Assembly: GCA_002633025.1 (NCBI GenBank)
Contig: NMRB01000101.1
Coordinates: 604,226-668,225, forward strand
DNA: 64,000 nucleotides
Origin: Notospermus geniculatus
Taxonomy: Eukaryota > Nemertea > Pilidiophora > Heteronemertea > Lineidae
Direction of reading: 5' to 3'
A program made the position numbers and the translations under genes. The notes under the pieces were generated by a model. That model was not told where the DNA came from. It saw only the letters and a list, made by a program, of their open reading frames with translations, and ran no database searches. Numbering within the stretch: position 1 is the stretch's first letter; each line of letters opens with the position of its first letter. Below are positions 1 through 13,140 of this stretch, piece after piece.

Positions 1-674
1 ATACCACTTGTTTGGCACTCTTTTGCCCAAGCAGATGCCATGAACTCACAACTTCGAGTGAGTCTAATCATCTAGTGTCAAGACGGACTCGCACGGTAAA
101 AATTTGTTTTTGCCACATATAGATTACAATGCCATGAATACTCTGCATGAAATTATTGATTCAACACCTCGGTTTATACCTGCCACATCTGTGCCGTACG
201 TAGGTGTGAGTATTGGACATGTGTGAGGTAAATAAATTACCATACCAACATGTCGTACTTCAAAATAATTTCACAAACGCTACGCCCTGGAACTTCATAT
301 ACAGACACCTTATGACTGACAACTGCCTCGACTGTTTTGCTGACAAAAAAACTTCTATGTTCCAATAAGGAAAACTTATTTAACATGACGTCATGTATCT
401 GTAAATCCCCAAATACCTGCAATTTAATCAGGCACTAAAGTGCATCAGGACCAGGAAAATCCTGCACATTTCTGGTAAAATTCCATAACTGGTGACATAC
501 ATGTATATATTTTTTATCATATTTTTAGTTACAAGTTCAAGAGCCTTCCCTTGTTGAAGTATTCCAATGTCAAGTGGTTTGTGCGGGTGAGTTCAAAATG
601 CCAGCGGTTGGCGGTTTAAAGAAGGAAGTTGCCACTCATTCTCAAGTGATAATAGATTTGTATCAGAGGCCTTT
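1..674. other. Non-coding sequence left of the satellite
   Basis: No gene, SINE or inverted-repeat element recognised. It probably belongs to an intron of the SLC6 gene whose exon lies at 2076-2277. Confidence 0.5.
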
Positions 675-1275
675 CAGTTGTTATCAGTATCGGGTGTTAT
701 CAGTATCAGTAACCTCAGTATCAGTTGATATCAGTCAATATCAGTATCAGTCGATATCAGTGTCAGTTGATATCATCTCTTTCAATATCAGTGTATCATT
801 CGATACCAATATCAGTATGATATGATATCAGTATCAGTTGATATCAATATCAGTCAATATCGGTGTCTGTCGATATCAACATCAGTCGATATCAGTATCA
901 GTCTATATCAGTACCAGTCGATAGCACTATCAGTCGATAGCAGTATTAGTCGCTAGCAGTATCAGTCGATATCAATATCAGTTGATATCAGTATCAGTCG
1001 ATATAAGTATCAGTCGATATCAGCATCAGTCGATATCAGTATCAGTCCATATCAGTATCAGCCAATATAGTTTCAGTCAATATCAGTATCAATCGATATC
1101 AATATCAGTCGATATCAGTATCAGTTAATATAAGTATCAGTCAATATCAGTATCAGTCGATAGCAGTATCAGTCGATAGCAGTATCAGTCGATAGCAGTA
1201 TCAGTCGATATCAGTATCAGTCGATATCAGCATCAGTATCAGTCGATAGCAGTATCAGTCGATATCAGAGACCAA
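675..1275. repeat. Degenerate 16-bp tandem satellite
   Basis: About 37 imperfect copies of a 16-bp unit close to CAGTATCAGTCGATAT. The most regular part is 1140-1270, where CAGTATCAGTCGATAG repeats head to tail. The left part is more diverged and includes 12-bp variants. It lies in the putative SLC6 intron. Frames that appear open across it are composition effects. Confidence 0.9.
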
Positions 1276-1819
1276 CACGACATCATCTTCCTTTTTAGCA
1301 ACACATTCGTGACACATTTTCTTCGTGACAGTATCAATATCAGGATATAATCGTAACTAATAATAATCCAAAACAGACCTGAGCACAGAATCAACATCAC
1401 CATGATCGATGACAGGAAACAAAACACGTTGACATCATCTGTTCACTGCCCTTCCCACGCAGGACAAGACAATTATTGATCACGGAGGTATCATCTTTAT
1501 GTACCAGATGTTACAAATTGTCTGTTTCTAGCGTGCGATGTCGTAATCGGCCCTGCCCTCAACCGACACAACAAGTTTATATCTGCGAATACAAACCTTG
1601 GAAGAGCGGACTGATTTTCCAAATGGATACGACACCCGAGCTGGCGAACTGGCCGAACGACAGCTCCATGAAGAAGAGTGGTACACCGGTGAAGGTTAAC
1701 ATCACAACGTATGGAATCAGGAAGGCACCTGAAAATGAAATAAACAGCGATGAAAATATGCTTTTACAGACATTGAAATCGGTTTAAAAATCCCATGTTT
1801 TCTGATGGCTGTGCAAATA

Positions 1820-2068
1820 AATTGGAAGAAATCTGAAGAAACATTCTTTAGATGGTTCATAGGAACAACATCTCTTCAAATGTTTTTCAATCAGTTCCAT
1901 AGGATGTGAGAAAATTTTGACAGAAGAATATGACGTCTGCTGGACTCTGGTAGCAGACGTGCTCAAACAACCTACCTCCGCCATTGCTGTAACACAACAT
2001 TTCTTCAAATATTTTTCAATCAGTTCCAAAAGATCCGAGAAAATTTTGACAAAAGCAGACATGCTGAC
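1820..2068. mobile_element. MITE family 1 copy plus a partial tandem duplicate
   Basis: Positions 1820-1960 match the body of the MITE family described at 39109-39316 (ends related to CAGACGGCATCTTCTGTCAA). A second, shortened copy of its right half follows at 1990-2066. The repeat between them also contains a copy of the last bases of the SLC6 exon with its donor (1967-1995 repeats 2067-2095). Confidence 0.75.
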
Positions 2069-2075
2069 AACCTAC

Positions 2076-2277
2076 CTCCGCCATTGCTGTAACATAGATA
2101 CGGGAAACGCCATAGATTTCCGAGTCCGACAGCATAGGACAGACAAGAGAGAAGGAAGTCAAGTTTTCCGGACCAGTTGCCACGGTCCTTGTTTTCATCC
2201 TGGCTGACGCCGGATTCCAGGTCGGAACCGTTGTCGCCATTTTCTACGGTCTTCACGGCGGTTCCGTCCACATTGCC
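2076..2277 (-). CDS. SLC6 neurotransmitter transporter, exon with N-terminal tail end and TM1
   Basis: A 202-bp exon between a TTGCAG acceptor (2278) and a GAG|GTAGGT donor (2075). It encodes about 67 residues: a polar acidic stretch, then [20 protein letters not shown] followed by [18 protein letters not shown]. This is the hallmark of transmembrane segment 1 of SLC6 sodium- and chloride-dependent transporters ([18 protein letters not shown]), which forms part of the Na+/substrate site. The closest resemblance is to the glycine/GABA/proline-type branch, but the exact substrate cannot be told from one exon. The next exon in the 3' direction should lie left of position 1, as nothing matching TM2 is seen in 1-2075. 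Confidence 0.85.
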
Positions 2278-4468
2278 CTGCAACGATAGAAGATGGAGAC
2301 ATGAGGTCAAGGTCAAGCTGATCAGCAGTTGAATACCAAAGATGCAGGGGTGGGGGTCCCAATAGATACAAGGAATACTAGGACCACATCGGACCAAATT
2401 TTTGTCGAATTATCTGAGGGAGCACATGAAGGCTCACTTGCACAAGTCTGTCCACCCATCGGCCCTGAAACTGAAAGTCAACAACGATATTTGTATGAAA
2501 GATTCGTCCGTGCTGGCAGCCATACAAAATCAAGGATCTGGAAGGGAAAAGTTTGGTTACGACGTCGAATCTCAAATATCATGGGGCGGGGTGTGTATAC
2601 CCAGATGTACACTTTCAGGGGGTGACACGATAGGTCAAGTGATAATTACCGATCCTGCTGACTCCACTTCATCCTGATGTACTTTTCGATATGTTTTAAT
2701 GTCTCCCATATTGAAATTATTATAATCCTCAAGAACCGTAAGGCACACGTGAACGTCAATAACTTTCCTACGAATCGGGCCTAAAGGTGCAACACAAGCT
2801 ACCAAGTAGTACTATCACAGAAGAAGGGTCTAAAAATGTTTTGGGAATTCCCGTCCGCTTTGAAAACAAAACAAATCCTTCCTTCAGACTTTTTATTCAA
2901 TTGTCTATCATTTCAACTAAATATCCTTTCAACTCCCCTCAGCATTGTGGTGGCCTGAATGATCTTCTCCAATGGGTTAAATGTTAGATCCTGTCCAAAC
3001 TGTTTTATTTACATCCTGAATTTAGATAATATTCCATGTGATACTGCGTAATAAGTTATGTAATATGTGTATGAAACATTCTAGGAACTCTCCCAAAAGG
3101 CAAAGTATGCCTTTTTATTTACAGGCCTATTTTTGATTCGGTTCGCTGCCAGTTCACTTAATTTTTTTGTACCATGAAAAGGGAAGGATAAGACAGGTCA
3201 CATGGCTTTTTCACGGTACAAAGAGCAAGTGAACCGGCCTCGATCCAGACTCCGTGTGAACAGGGCCAATGCCACGAAAGCTAACGGGCCAAGAACAGTC
3301 CAGTTGACCGAGAAAAGTCCATATTTTCTTGGCAGAATTAGGCCTATACATGTACCTCACTCAATGTTCAATTTTGGATTTTAAGGCATAAAATGGAAGG
3401 TGCGTTCACACCGAAACAAAAGTCCGGTGCGTTTTGCAGCTAGCAGTTCCCCGCAAGCCAATCTGTTCACCCCTATTTCAATGAAGCGTTCACAAAGAAA
3501 TCGTGCGGGAGAACTGGCATGTCGCAGGATTTCTTCATAGAATAGCATTGAAACCATTCATGCTATTGTTTATGGGAATCACTGCAAAACCCACACAGAA
3601 TCTGGTAATATGGTGTGAACGTACCTTCAGTTCCTATCTTATAACTCATAGACTAGGCCTACCCCCATACTACCCATGCAGATCTGTTCATTTGGACAGG
3701 GAATGTGAGAGATTCCGAGATTCCAGGAACCGAGTATCCAGAGGTGTCCCTCCCACAGAGATCAGCAGAAAAATGCGATGAAATCCATCAGAGAGTGAAA
3801 AAGAATGCACGGAAGTGATACAAATATCCGGAACATGGCAGGAACCGGTTGGTTCACAGACACGACATAGACATCATCACGTACTTCCTTTGCCTTTAGT
3901 TCTAATTAGGACGCAGACATGTAACCAACCGAATTATTAACTCTGACCCGCTTCTATTACAAAAGATGGGACAAGCAGCCAGCATCAGCAGGTGGTCTAC
4001 TCACAACTACGGGTCTTCTTTCATTGAAAATTAATGCCGTTTTAGATGTGAATTTGTAGCAAATGACGCATGAGCCATGGTAGCCATGTGTTTATTTGTT
4101 GACATCCCTGCGCTTAACTGCTCCAATTCACATATTCACTCAACTGCGACAGTTATTATACTTATATATATTTTTATTTATATATATTTTTCAATTGATT
4201 TCAAAACTTATTTTATAAGTTGTTCCAATTTCTTATGGGTCATTCAACCAGACAGATCACTAACATAGGCACAACAAGCCCCAAGCTAGGACGAACGGTT
4301 CACATTTTGGCACAGTGTACTTGGGTCATAGCCAGATTCTCAATATCATTGTGCCACTGCGTGCAGCGATCCCCCAGCCGTCTTTGAAATCCTCAGTTGG
4401 AATGCCGTGTGCTACGCCAAATTTATATCAAATCAAGCCATGGATTACGCACAGCAATGTGGCACAGC
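2278..4468. other. Gene-free stretch
   Basis: Unique-looking sequence with no exon or transposon end that I can support. It is likely intron or 5' region of the SLC6 gene. Confidence 0.4.
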
Positions 4469-4753
4469 CAGGGGCGGATCAAGGATTCTGGTAAAGGGTG
4501 GCAACGAAGGCCACAGGTGGACCGATGAACTGGCCAGCACCGAAGGCGAGCCACAGCGGGGGGGGGGGGGGGGGGNGGGGGTCTCCAGCAGAAAATTTTG
4601 AAATCAAGAATGAGTGCAATTTCCTGGCATCTGAAGGCCAAATTTTAACAAGGCAATTCTTTGGCACTTTGAAAAAGGGCAATTTTTCTAACATTGTTCA
4701 CCGAAAAAATGGGGGGGGGGGCACGGGCACGGTTTCCCCCAGATCCGCACCTG
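4469..4753. mobile_element. hAT-like MITE with poly-G interior
   Basis: Ends are CAGGGGCGGATCAAGG at the left and an inverted CAGGTGCGGATCTGGG at the right, matching the ends of the copy at 27113-27373. The interior holds two long G runs (4557-4580, containing an N, and 4711-4720). No convincing target-site duplication remains. Confidence 0.6.
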
Positions 4754-6485
4754 ACAGCCATCAAAACAGCTGTGAATACAAATGAGGCTGAGCTAATGGC
4801 TGAGTGTTTTATTCTTCTCTGTGCATTGGTAGTTGTAGCACGCACGGAATCTCACCTCTGTGAGCTAAAGCCTTTGCGTGCTACCTATCTCTGCAAGTTT
4901 TGTCTTCGACAGCAGCACACAGTCTGCGAGCGTAATATCCTGAGATATCTCTGTGACCAAACATGTAACAAAGTCCTATTGATTGAACGGTATTAGTATA
5001 GCCTGCCTATATTTTGACCTCACAGATCAAAATTTAAAATCCTCTGGCAGCTTGCTACGGCAGATTGCTACAGCTTTCTACGGCAGATTACAACTTCAAG
5101 CCAACCATACCATTTAGAATATAGATTTTATAAGTGGCAGCCAGTGGAAATATTCCAGGTACACATAGTTTGATGACTTCAACAGCTGGTGAAGAGGGAC
5201 CATTACCAGGGGGTAATACGGTCAATCGGGAGTGATGCATGGGGTTCTGCAACAGATACTGAAACTGCACAGTTGGAAGTAAACTTTTTTTGGAAGGGCC
5301 GAACATTGAAGAGTGAGGATGCAAAAATGTCCCAAAATTGAGACGCAGTCCAACCAAAGGGTTGTCCAGGCCAACTGATTATGACCACCTAACATTTTTT
5401 GGACCACCATGTACAGGTCTCAAACATGACATGGATTGATGCACGACTGTGGATAAAGCACATCGCACAATAGGATTTTATTCCCATCCATGCATCGAGC
5501 ACAGCTACTCGAGCACGCCAGTCACGTCAGTGGAAATTTCCAGTGCGCCAATAAATAATTAGACATAATAAGATACAAGGTCGGTCGTCCATCCTCGATC
5601 CTGATCATGATGGCCGCATATTATGAAAGATAGAATGTTCTAAAGTGTTAGGCCAAGTATGTCAGCTGTCAAATGGCCATCAGGGTGTTTATATACTGTG
5701 ACTGGGTCAAAAGTTTTCCACTGATCATGGTGACCTATTCAGGCCCTTGATTTGTATTTCCGATAGGATTTTTCCATCAGGGCCGAAGCCAAAGCATTAT
5801 TCGCCCTGGTAAGTTTGGAAGAGGCCATCTCAAGCTACTCATGTTCCCCACCTTCCCGGCATGCCTGGTCTTGGTTTACTTGCCCCTGTTAGAGGCACGA
5901 GGAACTCCCATGCGACGGACTAAAGTCCCTAATCTTGGCAATATGCTGCATTCATGCATCAATCATGCATTATACATGCTGCTTTTGTAGGGGTTGATTT
6001 TGGCCTCCTCAGTCCACTGAGTATGTAGGCCTATCTCTTTCCAACAGAGGCAAGAATTTTTAGTACCGGTATCTCCAGCCTAGACAACTTTCACTGGTAC
6101 AAATTTCCAGAATCTTGTGAGAAAATCAACATAGGCCTATTCACTACTGCCGTCAATTTCAATGAGAGTTCTCAAGCCTATTCTTCACGGTGCTTGGAAT
6201 TCTATGATTTTTGTCAATAGGCCTGAAACATTGCCGTTCAATTCAACAGTTAATTTTGATTCGTCTTAGTCCCAGTCTCTGGTTGCCATAGCAACACAAT
6301 GTCTGGGACTTAGGTCAGGTACCCCTAATGAATTTTGCAGAAGCTGGTCTGAACGGTGGTCACGGAAACAAGCCATGAAGTATACCAACAATGACAAAAC
6401 TTGCCGATTAGAGCATATGGGATGACCTTATGATTCCACACACTCTGGACACCTCACAGAAACTCCTGAATTAACACAATGGAAC
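4754..6485. other. Gene-free stretch with one SINE fragment
   Basis: Contains the SINE tail fragment at 5747-5845 (listed separately). No coding exon was recognised elsewhere. Confidence 0.4.
5747..5845 (-). mobile_element. SINE family A, 3' fragment
   Basis: Matches the tail part of the tRNA-derived SINE described at 53791-54070, from the TTTTTCCATCAGGGCC end to ATCTCAAGCTACTCATGTTC. The tRNA-like head is missing. Confidence 0.75.
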
Positions 6486-6766
6486 ATTAAAGCCCCACTG
6501 TATTGAATCTGAAAAACGCAAATCGTCGCCGCGATTCTTGACGACGTCACGACGTCAGCGTAGTGTAAAAATGTACTGCGCTCTATCTCAATGCATTAGA
6601 GCTCCCCTACGCAGTTTTTTCACTCTCTGTTGAAAACTAGGCCTTGGTTATTAAAAGTAAGTATCAGGCAAGCATTTTGGAGACCTTCACGAGGCCCTGA
6701 GACCTGAACCTCCACTCTCCTAACATTTTGAAAATACCCTAAAATTCAATACTGTCGGGCTTTAAA
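6486..6766. mobile_element. MITE family 3 copy (ends TTAAAGCCCCACTGTATT)
   Basis: Inverted ends ATTAAAGCCCCACTGTATTG (left) and AATACTGTCGGGCTTTAAAA (right) enclose about 280 bp. The ends resemble those of the copies at 8151, 9003 and 57721. Confidence 0.6.
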
Positions 6767-7365
6767 ATAGCTACAGAAGCATAAAATTAAAACGGCACCA
6801 CTTCACATATTCCCAAATTTTCCGAACACAAAACACACACCACAACAGACCACGTCATTCTCCATGCCACGAACTCACACTTTGACGAAAACACTGCATA
6901 GGGAATATATTCATTCAATTCAAGTGAAGTATTGCCTGCAGCTGTTGGCACTCCGAATTATCACTCACCATCGTTTTATTTTGTATGCATTAGATCCATG
7001 TGGTTTTCTCCCACACATCTGTTTACAGCGAAACCTAGGCCTACCGCTTTCTTTCATGACCTAAGTCAATGATATTCACAAAAAAAATAAGTCTTTCAAT
7101 ATAATTCGAAACATTCACAATCAGTTTTTCTAAAATTCAACTTTCTGATGCAATACACTTTCTTTTCATTAGGCCCAGTCCGTTTTATTCAGAACGCACA
7201 AGGAAGTGACGCAGCAGTGTTTTTGCTTTTTATGTATTTCCATTGGACCATTTTATATCGGGACGCTCCACGGAGCGAAGCCGCGTAAGATCACTGACTT
7301 CCACGTTCTGTATATCAAAATAGTCCCTTCGTCAGACTAGTGTTGTTCATCTGCCATGAGGTTTT

Positions 7366-7780
7366 GAGCAGACAGTATCTTCTGCTGAAGTTTTCTAAAA
7401 TCCTTGCGAATGAATTGGAAAGAATTTGAAGAAACATTCTTCAGATGGTTGATAAGAACAACCCTTCTTCAAATATTTTTCAATCAGTACCACAGGACGT
7501 GAGAAAACTTTGATAGAAGATGTCGTCTGCTGGACTCTGGGGAGGACGAGTTAATGTTTACATCCTTGCGAATGAATTGGACTGTATCTTCTGCTTAAGT
7601 TTTCTAAAATCCTTGCGAATGAATTGGAAAGAATTTGAAGAAACATCTTCAGATAGTTGATAAGAACAGCCCTTCTTCAAATATTTTTCAATCAATACCA
7701 CAGGATTTGAGAAAACTTTGACAGAAGATGCCGTCTGCTGGACTCTGGCCGCTGGGGTGGATGGGTTAATGTTTACATCC
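7366..7780. mobile_element. Two tandem copies of MITE family 1
   Basis: Copies at about 7366-7554 and 7583-7770 lie head to tail in the same orientation, sharing the ATCTTCTG...TTTCTAAAATCCTTGCGAATG start and the GCCGTCTGCTGGACTCTGG end. The flank TTAATGTTTACATCC is also repeated, which indicates a segmental tandem duplication rather than two insertions. Confidence 0.8.
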
Positions 7781-8150
7781 TAAAGTACTACTTGCCTCTG
7801 GCACAAAAACGAGGGCATCAGGTCAGAGGGACCATGAGCCAAGACCATGGGCGGTGAGGTCACCAGAACATCAAAGAGAAGAATTGGTCTGTAGCCAACC
7901 TCATGGCGGAAATCTTATGGCCACTAGAATTTAATCAGGCAAGGTGGAGGAGATAAACCAACATTGGAAATGTCATCGCCAGAACATCAAAGAACCAGTC
8001 CAATGCTGTCCTCAAAGTGTGGTTGTTATGTCACCTTCCTTCATGTGATTGGAACATGCCAGAAATGACCTGTCAGTAACACCGGCACCATGCTGGGAGG
8101 GAGAATCGTCAACAGTTCAGACCAGAACCAACCAGGGCCCGGTTGCACCA

Positions 8151-8373
8151 AACTTAAAGGACCACAGTATTGCTTCCCAATCCTGCATTACACCTACCCG
8201 CATTAAGGGAGACCTCTATTGACGACTTGGTAAACTACGCATGCTACTAATGCATTGTAGTGTAATCCTACATTCTCCAACACTGGGGCGAAAGACTTAA
8301 CTACAGTATTGGAGAATCGTACCAGTGGCGCTGGCTGTCGACAGAAAGTGGCAATACAGTGGTGCTTTAAGTT
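8151..8373. mobile_element. MITE family 3 copy
   Basis: Inverted ends AACTTAAAGGACCACAGTAT and (right, inverted) AACTTAAAGCACCACTGTAT. The internal half-palindrome CATTCTCCAACACTGGG / TACAGTATTGGAGAAT is shared with the copy at 57721-57995. Confidence 0.8.
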
Positions 8374-9002
8374 CTTATCTAAGATGGAATTTGGGACAAC
8401 CCCTCTCAAGACATGTGTTAACTTTGTATGACAGGAAAATTAGGACGATGTCCAGATGTCCAGCCTGAAGGACATCGATGGTGCAACCCATTTTTGTTCT
8501 TTACTACGACCTTTGGTGCAATCAGGCCCAGACCAGAATTGACCAGATCTGCCTTGATTGGATCGAAGAGGTGACACAGGACTATGGATTGGAAGAACGT
8601 AAACATAAACATAACGATTAGTCATAATGTCAATATAATGATATTGACCTTGTATTGAGCGTTTCTGTTTGGACAATCCTTGACCCATCCTCCCACAGCA
8701 GGGGTCTTGCATGCGAGTGTATGAAGAAGAGCAAGACCAAGCCCTGCTATGGGAGGATGTCCTTGACCCTGACTTCTACGAATACTTGAAACAAGTACGA
8801 GAAAAGTGGCCAAGCCTATTCCTTCCTTCAAGTTAACTCGAGATGAAAGGCCCCGAACCCACCGGAAGGATGTCAGACATCATAAAGAAAGGCCAAGGAT
8901 ACTTTCATGTGCTGTCAATTTTGTTGGACCTCAGAAAAAACGAAATGTAGGCCCTACGTGACTTCGAAATACACTGGCACTGGTAGGCCAGCCAGGAGAA
9001 CG

Positions 9003-9210
9003 TTAAAGGAGCACGGTATTGTATCTCAAATGCTTTATATGACTGCCGACGTAGAGGGAGCCACCTAGTGGCAGTAAGATGAACTACAAAAATGCATTAC
9101 AAAATGTACGTAGTAAATCGGGTCAATTCGCCGACAACGAAGTTAGTCCCTCGGTTGGAGAGTCGCGCTGGCTGGCGAGAAAAAGTGACAAAACCGTGGT
9201 CCTTTTATTT
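9003..9210. mobile_element. MITE family 3 copy, diverged
   Basis: Starts TTAAAGGAGCACGGTATTG and ends with the inverted equivalent (ACCGTGGTCCTTTTA). It includes the GGCTGGCGAGAAAAAGTG segment common to the family. Confidence 0.65.
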
Positions 9211-10060
9211 GCCCTTGGTTACTTGAACATCATTTTAAAGCGATGCCTACAACCCCAGCAAAACTCGCGGAAGCGAAATCACGCTGACGAAGTTGGCAAC
9301 CTTGGCAGGAAACTTTCCATGAGAGAAGAGGTCATGGTTACCGATCAGTAGGCCTACCTGATAGGCCTATGTAGCTACATGTTACATTGCTCCTCAGGTA
9401 GGCAATTATCAAACTCAGACAAGCGCATCTTCCATTACCTGCAACAAGTTTTTTTCGTGTATTTTTTCCGCGAGGGTATGTAAACTGATTTGTTACAGAA
9501 GTAAGTATTAACCAGACAAGAATCCACCTGTGTGGCTCATTCACACAGTCGAAAGCCTCCACACGTTTGTCCAGATTCTCGGACACATGCCCGTGTGCCC
9601 ATTTAGCCCTATTTACACTACAGAATTTTCACCATGCATGGTCTGGACCGAGCAAGGTTCGGTACAATTTTGCCAAATGTAAACAGGTCAAGCCAACTTG
9701 TCCTGGTGCCAAGAATGGCAGTGACGGGCCTGTCTCACTTGAATTTCAAAATAGGTTCGGTCCATGTCAAGCTCGGCACGCTTCAACTGGGCGAGTGTAA
9801 AGGGTTATAGTATGGGGGCACCATAACAGGTACTTCAACAGTTAAGGACGGAGTAGCACAGCACAGGTGCTTGCAAACTACACCTTTGACTTTGTATCCG
9901 CTGACAGCGGTCACTTTTGGTGGACGACCCACCGGAATTTGGTTCAGAGTCCAACGACAGTCAATGACCTTTTCCCACAGGTAGAAGTGCACCCGTGGAC
10001 TCTGCAAATACACCAACACCCAAATGATTTCTTTTTATTCCCCTTTTATACGCTTAGCAA
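9211..10060. other. Gene-free stretch
   Basis: No exon, SINE head or inverted-repeat pair that I can support. Confidence 0.35.
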
Positions 10061-10067
10061 GCCCCAT

Positions 10068-10285
10068 GTCCCAGGCTCGAATCCCGGGCCATAAGGGTTT
10101 TAAAATCATTGCTGGCTCTTCAGTCTGTCGCATGGGACAGTTGCTGCGATGTCTTGTACTTTGTACCTTTGCAAGGGCAAGTAAAAGACCCCATCCAAGT
10201 GAGGTACACAAGTAGCTTGAGATGGCCTACCAGAGGCAATAATGCTATGCTTCAGCAATGACGGAAAAATCTAACCCAATCCAAT
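10068..10285 (+). mobile_element. SINE family A, 5'-truncated copy
   Basis: Begins at the B-box region (CAGGCTCGAATCCCGGGCC) and continues through GACCCCATCCAAGTGAGG to an A/C-rich tail, so the A box is lost. Confidence 0.8.
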
Positions 10286-10817
10286 CCATTTCTCTACTTG
10301 TTGCATCATTGCCAAACTGAACCCAGGAGAAAACAAACCTACCCAACTCAGCATCGGCACATTCCAGGCCTTGCAACAACGGGCCCTCGAGCGTGATATA
10401 CAGGGTACCCAAGGAACTGCGCCAACACCCGAAGACATACTGAACTGATATATTGGCCTATAAACATCGCCATAGCTGTATACTTGCCCTACATCTGCAC
10501 AGAACATAGGAATGCAGACATCATTCTTTTTGATATCACTGCCGCCTGGCCTCATATACATAGGGGAGGTCATGGAAACACCCATCAAAATACCACCACT
10601 CAAAGTGGGTTGGGGTGAAGAAGTCCCTGTCGTTTTTGCTGCTTTTTGCCTCATTGACCTCGTGACCCAGATTCCGCACTTCAACCACAGCAGCCCAGTC
10701 TCCTTTGCCATCACAATACCACAGCAGTTTAGTCCTGAAGCATTCTTGCCATACCAGAGGGCGTAGGTTCACGCAGTGCAGTTTATGAAGTGTCATCCAA
10801 CAACAACACCACAAAAT

Positions 10818-10902
10818 NNNNNNNNNNNNNNNNNNNNNNNNNNNNNNNNNNNNNNNNNNNNNNNNNNNNNNNNNNNNNNNNNNNNNNNNNNNNNNNNNNN
10901 NN
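10818..10902. other. Assembly gap (85 N)
   Basis: A run of 85 undetermined bases. The right flank (10903-10965) is repeated almost exactly at 11019-11090, so the gap sits next to a local tandem duplication of about 116 bp. Confidence 0.95.
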
Positions 10903-11090
10903 ATTCTGTAATGGAAGCAGAATAAGAGCGGACAAATACCGGCTTTTTTGTAGTGGAAGCGCAACTCGAACTAAATAGATCCGCACTTAATAGAACCGGA
11001 CTTATTAAACACGGCTATTCTGTAATGGAAGCAGAATAAGAGCGGACAAATACCGGCTTTTTTTGTAGTGGAAGCGCAACTATTTTCAAA
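10903..11090. repeat. Tandem duplication of about 116 bp beside the gap
   Basis: The segment starting ATTCTGTAATGGAAGCAGAA and running to TGGAAGCGCAACT occurs at 10903-10965 and again at 11019-11090. More copies may be hidden in the gap. Confidence 0.8.
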
Positions 11091-13140
11091 GAACTGGAGG
11101 GTAAGCCCTTGTCAGAAGTGCAGGGGAAGGGGGTAGGCCTACTACTAGTGGGGCCTTGTCCAAACTTGTATCAAATCGTTCACTTTGGCAATTCGCACAT
11201 TTTCAAAGGATTGGAGGTACAGTGTTTCCGCCAAAATTTCAAGGAGGGGATATCCCCCCCTCAAGTTTGCAGACTAACCTTTTTCAAATATCACTATTTT
11301 CACTTCAGTGAGGCCTAGTGTTTTTCTTTAATTTGTCACATTTCAAATGCAATTTTCATGCAGAAGGAAGACTAATTTTGCATTTTGGAGTGTAAAAAAT
11401 GACTCTGGAGGCCATTTTTAACCAAAAAACTCCCAAAAAAAATTTTTGAAAAAAAAAAATTTTTTTTCGAAAAAAAAAAAATTTGAAATTTTTTTTTCTC
11501 CCCCCCTCCNTCAGCAAAGTACATACCGATAAATAATGTCCTTGAATTTTGATGTTTTGTTCTGCAGATTAGGTACACTGGTCTCTTCCTATATGAGTTA
11601 CTATCACAATTTCTGTAACTTACCAAATCATATCACGAGAGCTTTGGACAGACAATACTCCAATTTGGAATCTTTCATCACAAGTTGCAAAATCAGCTAA
11701 ATACAGAAAATATCGTCAGACGTGTCACAATGAGTATTCCGATATCATGATTTCAGGCGAAGGCGCGATATTGAACTTCCGAATAACCAGAGGGTACACC
11801 AAAAATACAAAGCTCAAACTCCTACTGTAATTTCCATAATTTATCCTTGCATAACTGGAAAACCAAGTCAGCTCAATCTTGCTGATCAGCGGTACAGTAT
11901 TGCAAAACAAAGATGCTTTCAAAACCACACATCAATTGGTACCTAATCCCGTTTTTGGCAATGATCCAACAAAACAATGTGTTTTTGGCACCGTTCCAAC
12001 CTCAGAATTCACAAGTTCCTGAGCAGAAACGCACCCCGACCTTTCAGCAAGAAATGATGTATTTTAGAAGTTTAGTTACGTCCAATTTGAAAGTCTAGAG
12101 GTAGATTACTGCCTCAGAACTTGGCTTTGCTACAGGAAACGCTTGACTCGCGTCCAAGGTATGCTGCACTAGCGCTGACGAGGAAAATGAATGGAAATTT
12201 CCACTGCTATTTTCAGCCGGTAAGAATGTAGCAAACAGGTATAGGTAACCTGCATATGTACTGACCTCAGCGTTGCAGTCGTCAAAATCGTTGGCTATCG
12301 GAGATATCGAAGGCGATGGCGAGGGAAACGTAGAGTTGAGGGAAATTAGATGAATATATCCCGAATCCTTTTCGAATAGAATTACCGTATGACAGAATCC
12401 CAAGATGTATTGGCAGAGGCCGTCAGATCCGATCAATATTTCGTTGTTTCGGCGAGACTACAGACGCAGATATCACGCTTAGATCCTTGCAACCACTATC
12501 GAGTATGATTCAGAATGCTATGGCTGATGGGATTTGGAAACGAAATACCTGAGCGAAGAATGCAATCCGAAAGAAAACAAGTGATTCGTAACGAGTGAGC
12601 AAGTACAACACTTTCTGATTCACGAAGCAAAATTGAGCAGATGCAAGTAAAGAATGGAGTCCAAGAAAAAGATTGCTATTCCGCAGCGTGCTTTCGCAAT
12701 GAGCTGTTTCGTAACTTCAGCACCGAGAAGATCCAGTAATGAATTTGAAGAGACTCCACAAGGTCAAATTTTACTGAAATCACTCAAAAGTATATCCACC
12801 TCCACCGTCAACGATGATTACGCTTACACTAAAACATAGCAGAATTATGCTAGCGGTGGCTACATCGATAATTCTGATGTCCTCGGTCACTAGGCAACAT
12901 CAGAGGTGGGAAGAAGCATGCGTCACTCGTCGAGTTTACCGTTTACTGATGGGTAGGAGAATGAATGCATTGTATAATGACTGGAATGAATGCCACGTCT
13001 AATTTGTGACTGGGTAGGTTTTGTTCTGTAAACTACACAGTTTAACACAAATCATGATTATGGAGAAACAATGTTGATAGGCCTATACATTTACAAGTGG
13101 AGTTCGAATTTAGCTGCACAAACATCCTGGTTGGGCGTGG
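11091..13140. other. Gene-free stretch with A/T homopolymer tract
   Basis: Contains a low-complexity A/T tract at 11395-11500 ending in a C run with an N (11510). A 113-codon open frame on the minus strand (12095-12436) has no recognisable family and no clear splice context, so it is not called as a gene. Confidence 0.4.

Noticed and set aside
574-825. 83-codon frame at the start of the satellite
   Set aside because: Most of it is the tandem TATCAGT repeat.
1476-1787. 103-codon plus-strand frame near the SLC6 exon
   Set aside because: Partly protein-like, but no family resemblance and no splice signals that would place it in a gene; kept as unknown.
10536-10986. Frames running through the N gap
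   Set aside because: They are open only because undetermined bases cannot form stops.
12095-12436. 113-codon minus-strand frame
   Set aside because: No known motif, no donor or acceptor supporting an exon, isolated.
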